Assembly (NCBI RefSeq): GCF_008831285.2
Contig: NC_045147.1
Coordinates: 21,406,981-21,470,980 of the forward strand
DNA length: 64,000 bases
Reading direction: 5' to 3'
From: Nymphaea colorata
Taxonomy: Eukaryota > Streptophyta > Magnoliopsida > Nymphaeales > Nymphaeaceae
Made by a program: the position numbers and the translations under genes. Each line of letters starts with the position of its first letter. The first letter of the stretch is position 1. Shown here piece by piece: positions 37,401 to 49,600 of the stretch. Under the pieces are notes generated by a model. It was not told the DNA's origin, did no database searches, and saw nothing but the letters and a program-made list of their open reading frames with translations.

Positions 37401-38174
37401 GCGATCAAGAAACTGACAGTTTCCAGTCTGGTGAAGTCGCAGGAGGATTTTGAAAGGGAAGTTAGAAAGCTTGGAAAAATCCGTCACCCAAATTTGGTTC
37501 AGCTCCTAGGCTACTATTGGACCCCTCAGTTACAGCTCCTCATCTATGAATACGTCTCTGGTGGTAGCCTTTATAGCCTTCTTCATGAAGAGCAAAATGG
37601 CAATTGTTTCACTTGGTCTGAAAGGTTCGACATAATCTTCGGCATTGCCAAGGGCTTAGAGCAGCTTCACCAATCTTGCAGGCCACCAGTCATCCACTAC
37701 AACCTTAAATCCAGCAATATACTCATTGATGGCCGGACTCGCGAGGCAAAGGTGTCGGATTTTGGGTTAGCGAAGTTGCTGCCCATGTTGGATCGCTATG
37801 TGCTTAGCAGCAAGATTCAAAGTGCTCTTGGATACATGGCACCTGAGTTCGCCTGCAAGTCGGTGAAGATCAATGAGAAGTGTGACGTGTATGGCTTTGG
37901 AGTGCTAATTTTGGAGGTGGTTACAGGAAAGAGGCCTGTGGAGTACATGGAGGATGATGTCGTTGTGTTGATTGATGGGGTTAGGACAGCTCTAGATGAA
38001 GGGAGAATTTCAGAGTGGGTGGATGCTAGAATGGCTGGGAAATACCCGGCAGAGGAAGTAGTGCCTGTGGTGAAGTTGGGCTTGATATGTACCTCACAGC
38101 TGCCATCAAACAGGCCAGCCATGGGGGAGGTGGTTCACATACTCGAATTGATACGTGGTCCGGCAGAAAGCTGA
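34487..38174 (+). CDS. LRR receptor-like kinase, IRK/PXC2 group, copy A, 2 exons
   Basis: Exons 34487-35862 and 36707-38174 are joined by an 844-bp phase-2 intron, giving 947 residues. A hydrophobic signal peptide precedes LNDDVLGLIVFKADLHDPSS and CNWAGVTCDPRTGRVTEL, the LRRNT hallmark of IRK/PXC2 receptors. About 19 leucine-rich repeats run to residue 530, followed by a C-terminal cap with paired Cys (CVSRLNKSC). The membrane helix is at about 584-612. The cytosolic kinase has GRGGFG (672-677), Lys693, DFG (810-812) and APE, but HYNLKSSN replaces HRDLKxxN at 789-796, so the catalytic Asp is missing. The family acts at the plasma membrane in meristem, root and vascular patterning. By alignment with copy B the conserved start is the second ATG at 34511 (939 residues); 34487 is the first in-frame ATG. 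IRK and PXC2 are about equally plausible as the closer relative. Confidence 0.93.
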
Positions 38175-38770
38175 GAAGGATTATAATTAGTTAAAAGAAG
38201 AATCTGGGTTTTCCGGGGAAGCGGAATCCGAGATCTGCATTTCAGCCACGAAGTCAACTGTACCAAAATTTTTTGGATCATAGAATGGCTGGTCAATGAA
38301 GGATGACCTGCAAATTGTGTTTGTTTGTAGCCAAGTTTGTGTTCGTTTTTTACTGGTTTTCTCACCATTTTGTATTTCTTTTTTCCTTCCGGAATGTGTC
38401 TATTCCGACTATCGGATTCCTTTTCACCGGATGAAGGCCCTTTTAGTTCTACTTTTCCGTTTCTGATAAAAGTTTCTGCTAGTGGCGGGGTGGACGGTCT
38501 TCATATGTTTGGCTATTATGAGTTGCAATTTTACAGGCGACAAAGTGAGTAGTAAAATGTGCGTCTGCGTCTGCATCTGCAACAAATGCTTCAAGAATCT
38601 CTTTTACCACTTGGAACCTTTCCGTGTACTAACTAAACTTTTTTTGCCTCTTACCATCAGGTTGCGAGGCCGGACGTAATAAATAGATTGGGGAAAAATT
38701 AACTTACGGTGGCAGCATGTGGCTTCTTTAATGATTAAAGTATTCTCCCTTGAAGGTACTGGAAAACCTA
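38175..38770 (+). other. 3' UTR and 3' flank of kinase copy A
   Basis: Shares TTATAATTAGTTAAA-GAAGAATC, GGGTTTTCCGG, CGGATTCCTTTTCACCGGA and, further out, TTTAATGATTAAA and GCACATGGGC with the region after copy B. Homology therefore runs about 600 bp past the stop codon. Confidence 0.6.
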
Positions 38771-41700
38771 CTCATGACGCACATGGGCGTCTTTTCACCA
38801 AGTAGCTTGGGCATTGAATGGCTTCTAATGGACAGCAACTGCCTAATAAATGAGTATTTCGCAAAGCAACGATCTAAAAGAAGCAAGGATGATTTATTTT
38901 CACCTGGGAGTGGGGGTGTTGGTCTTGCGTAGCGGCAATTTTTCCCTTTACGGATCAGCTGGGCTCTCAATGGCTTTCAAGATGATAGCAACTGCGTGTT
39001 GAGTCCACCAAAGTTCAGAATCCTTAGATATCGAATCTTCTTGTTTAGGTTAAGACTTTCAAACTTTTGATACAGTATATAAGCCAATTGTATACGTGAG
39101 GGGGAGAGGGCTTGCAAATGTGTAAAGGAACAGCATTTGCTGGTGGAATCATTGTGGGTGGTCCCCTTGCAGGTGCAACTGTGAATTTTTTAAGTGGGTT
39201 GGGCCACTTTATTTGTTGGTCTCCCAAGACCAAGCCCACCTGAGCCCATAACTAATTCTCTTGTCCATGACCTCTCTACATTGGAAATTCGCACTCTGGC
39301 AATGCGCCAAAATTGATTCCTCAACTTTTTTAAGTTTGTTTGTTCTTGCTTTCTTGATATGATAAATATGGACAACCGATCTTTTTTACTTTTGAGAAAT
39401 CCAATCCTTGAGTTCATTTGCCAATGCATCCCAGATGGATTGCTCAAGTGGGTCTGATTTGGTTTTGTCTTCACATTTGGAAGAACCGACTTGCCTCCTG
39501 GAACAACGTTAACTCGCGAGCAAAAGTTTCACTGATCATGGGCTACAAACACGGCCCATTGTGGCCCGTTTGAGAGATGATGAAAGCGTCTACCTTTTGG
39601 TCCCCTATCCATCTTCTTGCTTCAATTCTTTTTCTACTAGAAAATTTATGATCAGATAGAACCCTTTAAGATTATGCGATAACTGGAAAGAGGCGTGGTG
39701 GGCATTCACGTTACTGAACTTGAAGATGCTGAACGATCCCCATCAGGATGATCAAAGCTCATGTTAGTTTTCATATAGTATTAAAACAGAATTCAAAATG
39801 GAGAAAAGATGAGATCGTGCTGTTGGCGAACCTAAGGCCGTGTCTGTTAACCGAAGGTCTGAGATCCGATCGAGACTGTTGACATGAATCTGAATCTTCA
39901 TTTTTACATGATGTGAAGTTCAACTGTCTGTTTGAATATGGATCCCTCCAACGTGCGGATTTCAGATTCCCTTGAACATCAGAGGAAACAAACATGCTCT
40001 AAGAGGTTGCCCAACAATTTGAGTCATTCACAGAAGATTACTTCCATTAGTATATTGCGAACTTGGGCCTCACCTCTTGCGTAGCTTAGATTGCTGGGCG
40101 ACTCACTAAATGTTCTTCATTCATTTGAGCCACTTACCTCATGTATGGAGTGCATGTGAGGGCAATTAGCCCTCACGCTATGCTAAGGTGGCACAAGTGC
40201 CCGACAGCCAAGTTGAAGGGTTCTCGGGTCAGGCGTTCACCTAGGTTTCGAAGCAGTTCTGGACGTTGGACATTGGAGAGAGGGAAAAAAAACGAGGTTT
40301 CTCCCTCTCCATGCACTTCATGTTTTTTTTTTTTCTAAATTTTTAAGAAAGAAACATGTATGTATTATTTTTTCTACCTTTAACTGCTATTAGACTGGGA
40401 TGATAGGATGCTGACTAACGAATAAGCTCTAATGTAACTGTTTTGCCAGCAAAATTGTGATTCATATCCGTAAAGAAAAAAAAAAAGATGAAGGTGAATG
40501 TGAATAAGATGTGGCTCCAATAAATACAAAATTTCCCAATTTCTAAAGAGAAAGGTAAAATACACCTTTCTTTTCAAGGATAGTTACTCTCAAGAACTTT
40601 TGAGAGAAAAACAATCAAGAATTGACGTGTCAGGCCAGCTCTTTCCCGTGACATGGAAGAAAAATGAGAAAAATTATTCTCCGTCCGGAACCTGCACAAT
40701 CGCATGTATCCAACAGTCCCCTCCCCTCTCTCTCTCTCCTCACATTTCCTAAGCAAACAAATTCCACCAAACCCAGTCAGAGCCAAACATGTGAAGTCCA
40801 AAAATTTTCTTTCCCTTTCCTCTTTGTTTTTCTCCCTTGCATCTTCCCAAGAAAGACGCGTCCTTCGAGCCCTTTTGTTTCTATTCCTCCGTCTGTTCCA
40901 TTCTTTACTAATTCCCCGCACGCCTTTTCTCGTCTCACCTCGTTACTTAATTCGAATGAGTTAAACACATACCTGCGTAAATAATAAAGAGGGCAAATGT
41001 GGGGGGCTCTCCTCTCCGGCCGTTGACTGTAGAGATTCTCTCTCTACACTCCCCAACAGCAGGACGCTGCTTGTGACGACTAAATAAATCCAACCAGGTG
41101 ATTTTAAATTTTTTTTTCCTGACTGCCACTTTTTCTTTGTTAAATTTCCAAGTAACTCTTCCGTTCTGCTTTTGACTCCTTCATCACAGAAGCGATTCCC
41201 TGCGCCTTAATTGTTGTTTAATTTAAACATGATTAACGACAATGAAAGGGGAGTAAGATTCTGCAGTGTGGGGCAGAGGGAGCAGCAGTCTGCAACTGCT
41301 GTGTTGTCTTGAACTCCTACCAATGTGAGAGAGACAGCCATGGATGTTTCTGAGCTTTTTCTCAGTGAGGAAGAGAAAAAATCATCAGTTTAGATGAACA
41401 GCCGAATGAATCAGATCTTCGTTGTATGCTTTGAAATGACGGGTGTAATGTAAAGCGCTGTGGCATACTTTTCAACAATAAGGATTCACTATTGCTTGAG
41501 CCTTACTGAAAAGAGGAGGGTGTGTGAAAGGTGCCATGTTGAAATTTTTTGATCAAGTTTCAACCCTACTGCTAAAAAGAAAGAAGGAAAGACCATTGCA
41601 TATGGTTCTGAAGTTAAAATTATTCGTGAATTCTTTGTAAGAAAGCAACTCGCTCGCAAAGGATTGCATTTTGAGAAGGGCAGATTCGTATGGAACCTAC

Positions 41701-44700
41701 AAAGTAAGGGAAGATTCTGCTGCGGACACGATTTTCACATCCTGCGAGCACTCCATGCAGCAGACAGAAAACTTTAAAATCCCACTGCGCTAGCTTTGAA
41801 ACCCAACCGTCTTTCTAATGTCCAGCATAGTCAGTTTAACCCTTTGAGGAAATGCCATCGGATATCCATTTCTTGACCATAATCACAAAAACCATCTCAT
41901 ATATTTTTTGAATCCTTTGATACGGGCCCTCGTTTTACAGAGAACTATTCAATGAGAATCTCCCTTTCACCATATATTGCCCGTTTAGCTCGAGATTAAA
42001 ACTGCCAAGCAGAGTAAAACGATTTACACCTTGTTATCAGTTGTGGTAGTAACTAAATGTTCGGAAAATAGCGCTCCTCCACCTGGTCCTGATGCAGCTA
42101 TGGACGCCGGAAAAGGGGCTTCTGGCCAGATTTTCACCTGTTCACTTCCAATTTGGTGGTTCAAATATATCAGGTCCAGGCATCGGCTTTTGGAAGTTTT
42201 TGCTGGTGTTAGTGCATCCAGAATCCTATTCCCCCATGTGTTTGACTCATTCGAATCTGATCCTCTTAGCACCTGTACATGCGGTGCTTTGTCTAACATT
42301 TTAAATAAATGAGGATATTTCTGTCAGCTTAAGAAGCAAAATCATGGCCTCCAGTGGACACCAATGACCCATGCTGCAGTCCTTGAGTGGGTGACACTTA
42401 GATTCTCATGGCCACTCAAGTGGTAGAGGCCTTTAGCTGCATAGGCAAAATGATATAGTGCAATGATGTTGATGGCTGAGCACTCAAGAACTCCACTCTC
42501 TATGGGTTCCCTCCATAGACTCTCGCTCTCTTTTTCTCTCTACTGTATACATTGGAGGGAAACCAACTCATTTGAAAATGGGGAACCCAGACCTTCCTGT
42601 CCAACCAAAAAGAAGAGGAAAGGAAAAAAGAAGAAAAGGACACCAGACATATGGTTGTGCTTCAGCTTTTCCTTTATTAATGAGGGAGACTAGAGAGTAC
42701 AGTTTGAGTATTCCTGACTCTTTGGTACCCAAAAAATTCCAAAGCAGTGGCATCAAAAGGTTCAAATCTAAGAGGGCAAACCCCATTGTCAGACTAGATA
42801 ATGTTAGATCTGTGTCATGGCCTAAGCCTCAATGCAATCTTTTTGCATTGGGTTCTCTGCCTTTGATCTTTTAGTATCTGTCATTTTCTTTTATGCTTTT
42901 GGGTAGTGAAGAACTAGACCATATCATCCAACAATCCTTTCTGAAACTGTTTTTTACAAAGAGGATTTATCATTATGAGCATTAACCATATATTTCTGGT
43001 GGCCTTATATGATGCATTGTAGTGGCTGAATGAGACCAACCGACGTTGAGGATGTCAGATCACTTAAACAAAGTGATTTGCCAGGTGAGGGGATCTGCTG
43101 TCTTCTATCGCATGCTGAAGGAGAATCATGGCCATGCCTTGACGGTGAGGCTCAAGTAACAAAGCTAGTTCTGGAATCAATGCTCTTCCTTTTAGGAAAA
43201 GCTTTTGGTTGCTTTGTGGTAGTTGTCCCCTCGCTACGGTCTGCGCCATAATGCTTTGCCACATTATCACCAACACATGGCATTGGACAAACAAGTAAAC
43301 CTTCAAATGTACCATGCCCGCTTTAGGGTTGGGACCAAACCTCTGAGCATTACATGGAAAGGAGTCACAGGACCATGGGAATGCTTAGACAACAGAATGG
43401 TAGGGGTGGGACTCGATCCAAGGTCTTCAAATTTACACTTGTTTCGAAATAAAACAGGAACACTGGTAGAAAAAAAATGTTTAAAATGGATTTTTCGGGT
43501 TTTCTCAAGATTTGGATCTGAATCTCAGTATTGGATATGGATATCCACGTAGCTTGGGCCCCAATCAATAAACTTAATGGCATGTTTGAATGATGCTAAA
43601 ATCAGGCTTGTAGATTGGTATTTAGGGTCATCCTGACTGTCCTTCAACCATTTAAATGGTCAAAATAAACGCCAGCATCACCGACAGGGGTGAACGAGGC
43701 ATCAATAATCCTAGCCCTCTGAGACTGTTGACCATCGTTTTGCTCTTAAAGGTTTCTAGTCATTCGGTTTACTGAGTCACATGAGCATTCCTTGATGGGC
43801 TCAATTGATCATTCAACCAGGGTTCCTTTCTCAACTACAGATTTGGCCCCTAGACTTTGCCTGCGCGCAGGTGTATATGCACGTATGCGTTGCATGTTCA
43901 TACATGTGAGGGTGTCTTTCTCTATCCATTTTCTCTGCTTTCAAAATCTTTGGAACTTCATGTCCAGGCATTGAGCGTAGAAAGGAAGTCATGCCCATAT
44001 TTAAGATGCAAAAAGAGCAGATCTTTCAATATTTACGCACTATCAACCAACATCATCAGATTTTTGGTCCCACATCTGCATGTGGGTCTAGCTTTCTCGG
44101 ACAAGGATTTGATTCTTATCAGTAGTTTATGTCCAAGTTCATTGGGTTCAGGTTGAGCTATCCAAAGAAATGTAAACATGTATGTAATAAATGATTGGCC
44201 CTCTCTCTCTCTCACTCTCTCTTCTCAAGAGTACCTTTACAATTACAATAGTGTAAAGTGTGAGGTAAATCCCAGTTGGCTGCCTTCCTCACTAAGCAAA
44301 TTCAATTTCCGTGCTTTTAGTATGCGGGTTTCAGGCCTAGTGATAAGTGAAAAAAGTAGACATGGAAGACATAAATGTCAGTTCTCTTCAATATAACATC
44401 GCTGGCCCACGCCCTTTACAAGCACCTATGCAGCGCTAGGCAGAGGAGAAAGCACCACGGCCAACAATTGAATCGGCACGCCATTCAGGGCAGGCTGGAC
44501 AGAAAAGGGGCCATCAGGCCTCAACCAGAGACCGCCTCAGTTAATTGGTCTTGGGCTAGCACAGGCTGCGTCGGCCGCAACATATCAGGTGCTAAGTTTA
44601 AAATGGATACAGACTAAATATTGATTAAAAAAAGGATAAACCCATCAAAGTTTGGAAAAATTCGTATTCTACTATTTCTAACTGCTGAAAAATATGGATC

Positions 44701-45114
44701 GACCGACTTTTCCTTCAAGTGAAACAGGAACTGATAACAGACAGCACATACGGAGACCAGAAGGTAGACACATGTTCGCTTAACTGATGACGACCACTGA
44801 AATGGGGAACTACACAATACTTCCAGATAAAGTCATCTGATGCTGGAATTTGCCATAAAAACTTGGAAGCAAAAAACTACCATGGCTACCTTCACCATCT
44901 TAACAAAGTAATACAATTCTAAGATACATGCCTTTCTATTTCTTCCACAAACGTGACCGCACAGACATGAGATCCACAAATGTGCTAGTCCAGGCAGGAG
45001 AGATAAGTATGGATCTAGATTGCGTCAAAAGCCCATAAACAACAAAAATCGACAAAGATGATCAGAAAAATAGTCGTCGCCATCTTGTTTCACTCATCTC
45101 AAAAATCAGCATCA
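38771..45114. other. Intergenic, no gene supported
   Basis: Scanned on both strands. There are only short ORFs with low-complexity or frame-shadow composition. A CT/GA-rich patch lies at 40690-41050, and there is a 17-codon ORF at 41340 of no known family. A (CT)n tract lies near 44202-44221. The last few hundred bases are probably the 3' UTR of the OB-fold gene. Confidence 0.55.
38804..39000. repeat. Diverged repeat downstream of copy A
   Basis: GGGCATTGAATGGCTTCTAA (38809) and GGGCTCTCAATGGCTTTCAA (38961) are both followed by GA-AGCAACTGC. The spacing is about 153 bp. Confidence 0.45.
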
Positions 45115-46581
45115 TCACTTTATGCCAACCTTGACAAGAGAGGATGTACAAGGCCCAGCAGACGTCATGAAGGGGACCCCTCTGTATGTTGCAACACCAT
45201 TCTCGTCAGTGTAAAGATCCTGCACCATTAAAACCCACCCCAACTTAATGTGTTTACCACATCCAGACAAAGACACCAACAATGATAACGAAAACCTTAC
45301 AATTTAGTTCTTAGAATGGCATTTTATAAGAATTCTGATCACTGACATGCATGCAATTGACGATGAGAATGCAGAACTACTTGTTTGCTCACCAAAAATA
45401 CCATCTTTTTTTCTGGGAAGATATCCAACCCCAAAAAATGACAGCCCATTTGGAAGTCCGTCCCTACCGAGAGAAGTGGGAAAATGACTTAAGAGCAAAG
45501 CTGCTGTCTTTTGTACGCAGTGCTTTGTCAGCAATGGGCATTCCTTCGTAGTACATAGCAGTAACGAAGTGGTCAGCCCATTAGATATGGTGGTGGGTCA
45601 ACATTTTTCACACGACGTTCAAATGAAAATTAAAAAAGCTCAGCCTGGTCCTAAAGGAAACGCATGGACCGGACCATTCACTTGTGACAAAAACATTTAG
45701 TAAAATAACAATCTAAATAACGTGAAAAAGCTCAGGTACCTGAGTGCAAGAACTAGGCGCTCGCACGCTCATCGACACGATGTGCGTGTGCGGATTTGCC
45801 TCGGATGCACCACAGACGCAGCACGGGTTTAGACTTGAGTTTTTTTTTTTACGCACATCGACTCGGGTGAGTTCTGTTCGCGCGTGCGCTGAGGACAATT
45901 TTCCCCCTTTTTTTAACTTAAAACTTTTAAGTTTGATTTTTTAAAGCTCACGCGTTTAGGTGTAACCCTTTCACGTCTGATTTTTCAGGCAGTCCTCCCT
46001 CCATCCCCTGGCGACCTCAGCGTTCGACAACGGTGATTGAATCGGTGACAGCACCGGCAAGCATCAAATCAGCAACAGCACAAGTGATTTTCAACAGAGA
46101 GTTTGTGAATCGGCAAAAACGACGTGATTTACAAAGTTTTTTTTTTTTTCAGAATGTTTTCATGCTTAATATCTTGTTTATTTCGTTTTTTTTCATATGT
46201 TGGCCTATTTCCTACTGATTTGCCCCAACTTGTGCATGCTGTTCTGCTGTTTTTCACTTTTTCATTGTTGTTATTTTTTTTTTCGTTAAGATATATTGTC
46301 TTCTTTTGCTCCTTTATGTCGTAAGTTGTAATAATATTATTTGTTAACTTATTTAGTATTTCTGTTCTGTCCGAGTCATGGCTTTTCTGTTGAGGAATGC
46401 TGTTCTTAGTTATATATTAGTTATTAGCTTTTTTGTTTGTGCTTGTATGAGTTTTATCTGGCAGCCGTGCAGCTAAGAAAGTCATGTGAGATGCTGCTTT
46501 TGAGTTATATATTAGTTTCCTACAAGTGCTGCTAATATATATTAGTTACTACCAAATGCTGTTTTTTAGTATTCTCTAGAG

Positions 46582-46629
<48 letters not shown>

Positions 46630-49600
46630 CCGCACTGAAACTTTTTTGGGATTTGCCACATCCCGCAACCGCACCCTGCACTCAGGTGACAGAGACTTTA
46701 ACACACATAAATTGTGATATTAGCAGCCAATATACAAGCATCCATACAAGAATTATGTTTAAGAAAGCAACATACCGTTGAAATTTTCTCAAATTGTTTT
46801 TTCTTGGGATTTAGAACATCTTCTGGCTTCCCATCAAACCTAGATAATAAGAGAAATATTATTAGTCAATAGTTATTTCACCAAGCTTGATGAAAGATAC
46901 AAGGAAAATCTTGTACCGTTACATATTGTCCAACTTCTATGTCAAATTCATGGAACGTACTTATTGTCAGTATATGAAAGGGCAACATACAGAAACATTA
47001 AATGCTCCTTTGAAACCAACATAACCAACCACTCACTAGGAATTGGGAGATCCAAACGTTGGTGAACTAAGGGATTGCCATGAATACGAATATGGTGTTG
47101 AATACACTAAAGGTAAGAATGAGAACACACAATTAAAGCGTAGTGCATCATAAGTAGTAGGATTTACTAGTGAGGAAAGTTTTAAAAAGGAAGTACTAAA
47201 GCTTTTATGCTGAAACACACAACTAGAATAACCTAACATAAACATGTGGCCCCTGCTCACTAGTTCCTAAACATCCCTCATCAGCTCTCCTCACCTCCCA
47301 CTCCTCACAACAAAAAAACGAAAAATGAAAGTTTCCAACCCAAATACACTAAAAATGCATTATTTGAAGTTTTTGAACCTTTAATACTCCAGTCATGCCA
47401 TATAAAATCAAGTTGTCGCTGAAATTGAATATCGATCTATGTCCATACCATCGCCATCCTTATTTCTAATCCAAGTACTAGCTAACTCTTCTTGTTCCAT
47501 CATTCACAATACCAATAGATCATGAGAGGTTTGAAGCAACGGTTGGGGTGAGGGCTGATAAACGATTAATTACCATTTCAAATCTTTTAAGCGTCAACTC
47601 TTTCATACAACAAAAAGGAGACACTGATGCGCAAGTTGAAGCATGGAGGGGATGACATCTCGAAACATCGAAAGTAGGTCCTAGACATAATTAAATTGAA
47701 AAGGACACAAGAAGCAACTTTCATACTTATTAGCAACAGACAATTATTCAACAAACATTATAATGGCCGCCATAACAAATTTCCTTGGCAGTAAAAGCAC
47801 AGAGCTACAAGAGACCAATCTTTAACTAGAAAACTCTGTAGATGCTCCAGTGAGGAAGAAAGTGAAAATCTCCAGAGGAAACAACTGCCTGTAAATGCTA
47901 TTTTACAAAACCTTACAAGGTCAAATGTGTCACCTAAGCCACAGAAAGCTTTTGGACAGCCTGGAAAATTGTGACACTTTGTAATGTAATCTCAATTTTT
48001 GCTCTCTCCCTCTCTCTCTAACCAGGCATACCCTAAAAAATGCACAAGCAAAATCATATCCTTTAGGCCTTAAGTATTGGACCGTGCCTCAACATATAAG
48101 CAGGATGAGGACAACCAAATCTTAGCTCTAAAACAGATCTACCGAGGCTGACAATCAAGGGTGACAACCTTTTAAGTACAAAGCGCATATAGTAAACAAA
48201 ACAACAAGCATTAATACACCAGGCAATAAAACCAAATCATAAATGCCATCAAGAATGGAAATGCATCACAAATGAAGGAAGCATGAGCTTGACATGTACC
48301 CTGCAAATGTAACACGTTCTCCAATCTTAGTCCCCTCAGGAGGTACCAAAGGCTCCACGGTAGTATGATCTGCATTAGATGCACAAAGGACCTACAGGAC
48401 ACATTCAAGTAATAAAACTGTTAGATGAGAAAAAAAAAACTTAATTCACTTAGACAACTAAACATTATCTATCAATATCATGGAAGAGATGTACAGAAAA
48501 GACAAATGAAAGATGAATTTAGTAGCTTATTGTAGTGCAATAAAAAATAAGCTTCATAACTACATGGTGAGATAGATGCAACTTAAAGCTAGAAACGATG
48601 CGGCTTCATAGATTATGCACAACTTAATGATAGAAACTACTATTAATGCAAATCAGATTCATCACATCACAGGCAGTCCAGAAAAAGTTCAATTTCACAT
48701 ACACAAAGTTGAGGATATAAAGAACTAAACATTTAATAGGCATAAAACAAGTACAGAACTAGCAAAAATTACAATGTACCATGTGTGCATGTGCGGTATT
48801 GATTTGCATGCTTATGCTTGCTTGCATGTATGGTGTTTACAGATCAGCAATATTGTTACTCTCCTAGGCAACTGAACGAATTGAATCATAGAATTGTAGA
48901 TAGAGATTATCCTACAGGACAGACAAAGATATTAACCACAAAATGATGGCAAAAATTCCTAACCAACTCTACATAAGGAATTCAGTTAAATAACTTAAAT
49001 CATTTTACTGGTTACAAAAAATAGAAGCAAAACAATACTAATTAATGAAAAGAAACCAAGGGTAACCAGTTTGACAAAAGCATCACAAATCCTATAGAAG
49101 GGTTTCATTACCTCTTGTCTTAAATACCTCTGGATTTGAGGTCCATGAATTTCAGATTGAACCCTCCCCCTTCAGATCTTAGATCAAACCTCTTTGCCAG
49201 TGTCAAATAATAAAATGAAGACCTCAACGGCTCATAGATATGGCCTGCAATCCTCTATTTGATAAACCATGGTTTTAGCATGGACACTTTGCAACATCAG
49301 CAACAGCATGCCAATCAGGACTAAGGACCCAAAATCAAAGGTAATAAAATGCCCGGTAAGGTTTTTGTGTCCTAAAAAACCTGATTGAGAATATGCCTGA
49401 ATCAAGGACATAATTACTCACTGTTGGGATCTGTGTTCTACTTTTTTGAATTTTCAGACTCACCAAAAAGCCTCAGAGCATAGACCTAAAGCTTTGAAGA
49501 AAAGGAAATGAGACAGCCATCTATATTGCAAGATCTCAATCCTAAAATCAAGCAATTTTCTTTGGACACCACTGGAAATAATAATTCACGGCCACAGTCA

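Noticed and set aside
36872..37487. Minus-strand ORFs of 101-149 codons
   Set aside because: Frame shadows of kinase exon 2; the same shadows appear under copy B at 61815-62445.
39834..40001. Possible MITE (GTGTCTGTTAACC ... AAACAAACATG)
   Set aside because: End similarity is too short and imperfect; no target duplication.
41340..41393. 17-codon ORF (MDVSELFLSEEEKKSSV)
   Set aside because: No associated gene, promoter or homologue; likely chance.
43395..43470. SINE-like B box (GGACTCGATCC)
   Set aside because: No A box at the right distance and no body or tail.
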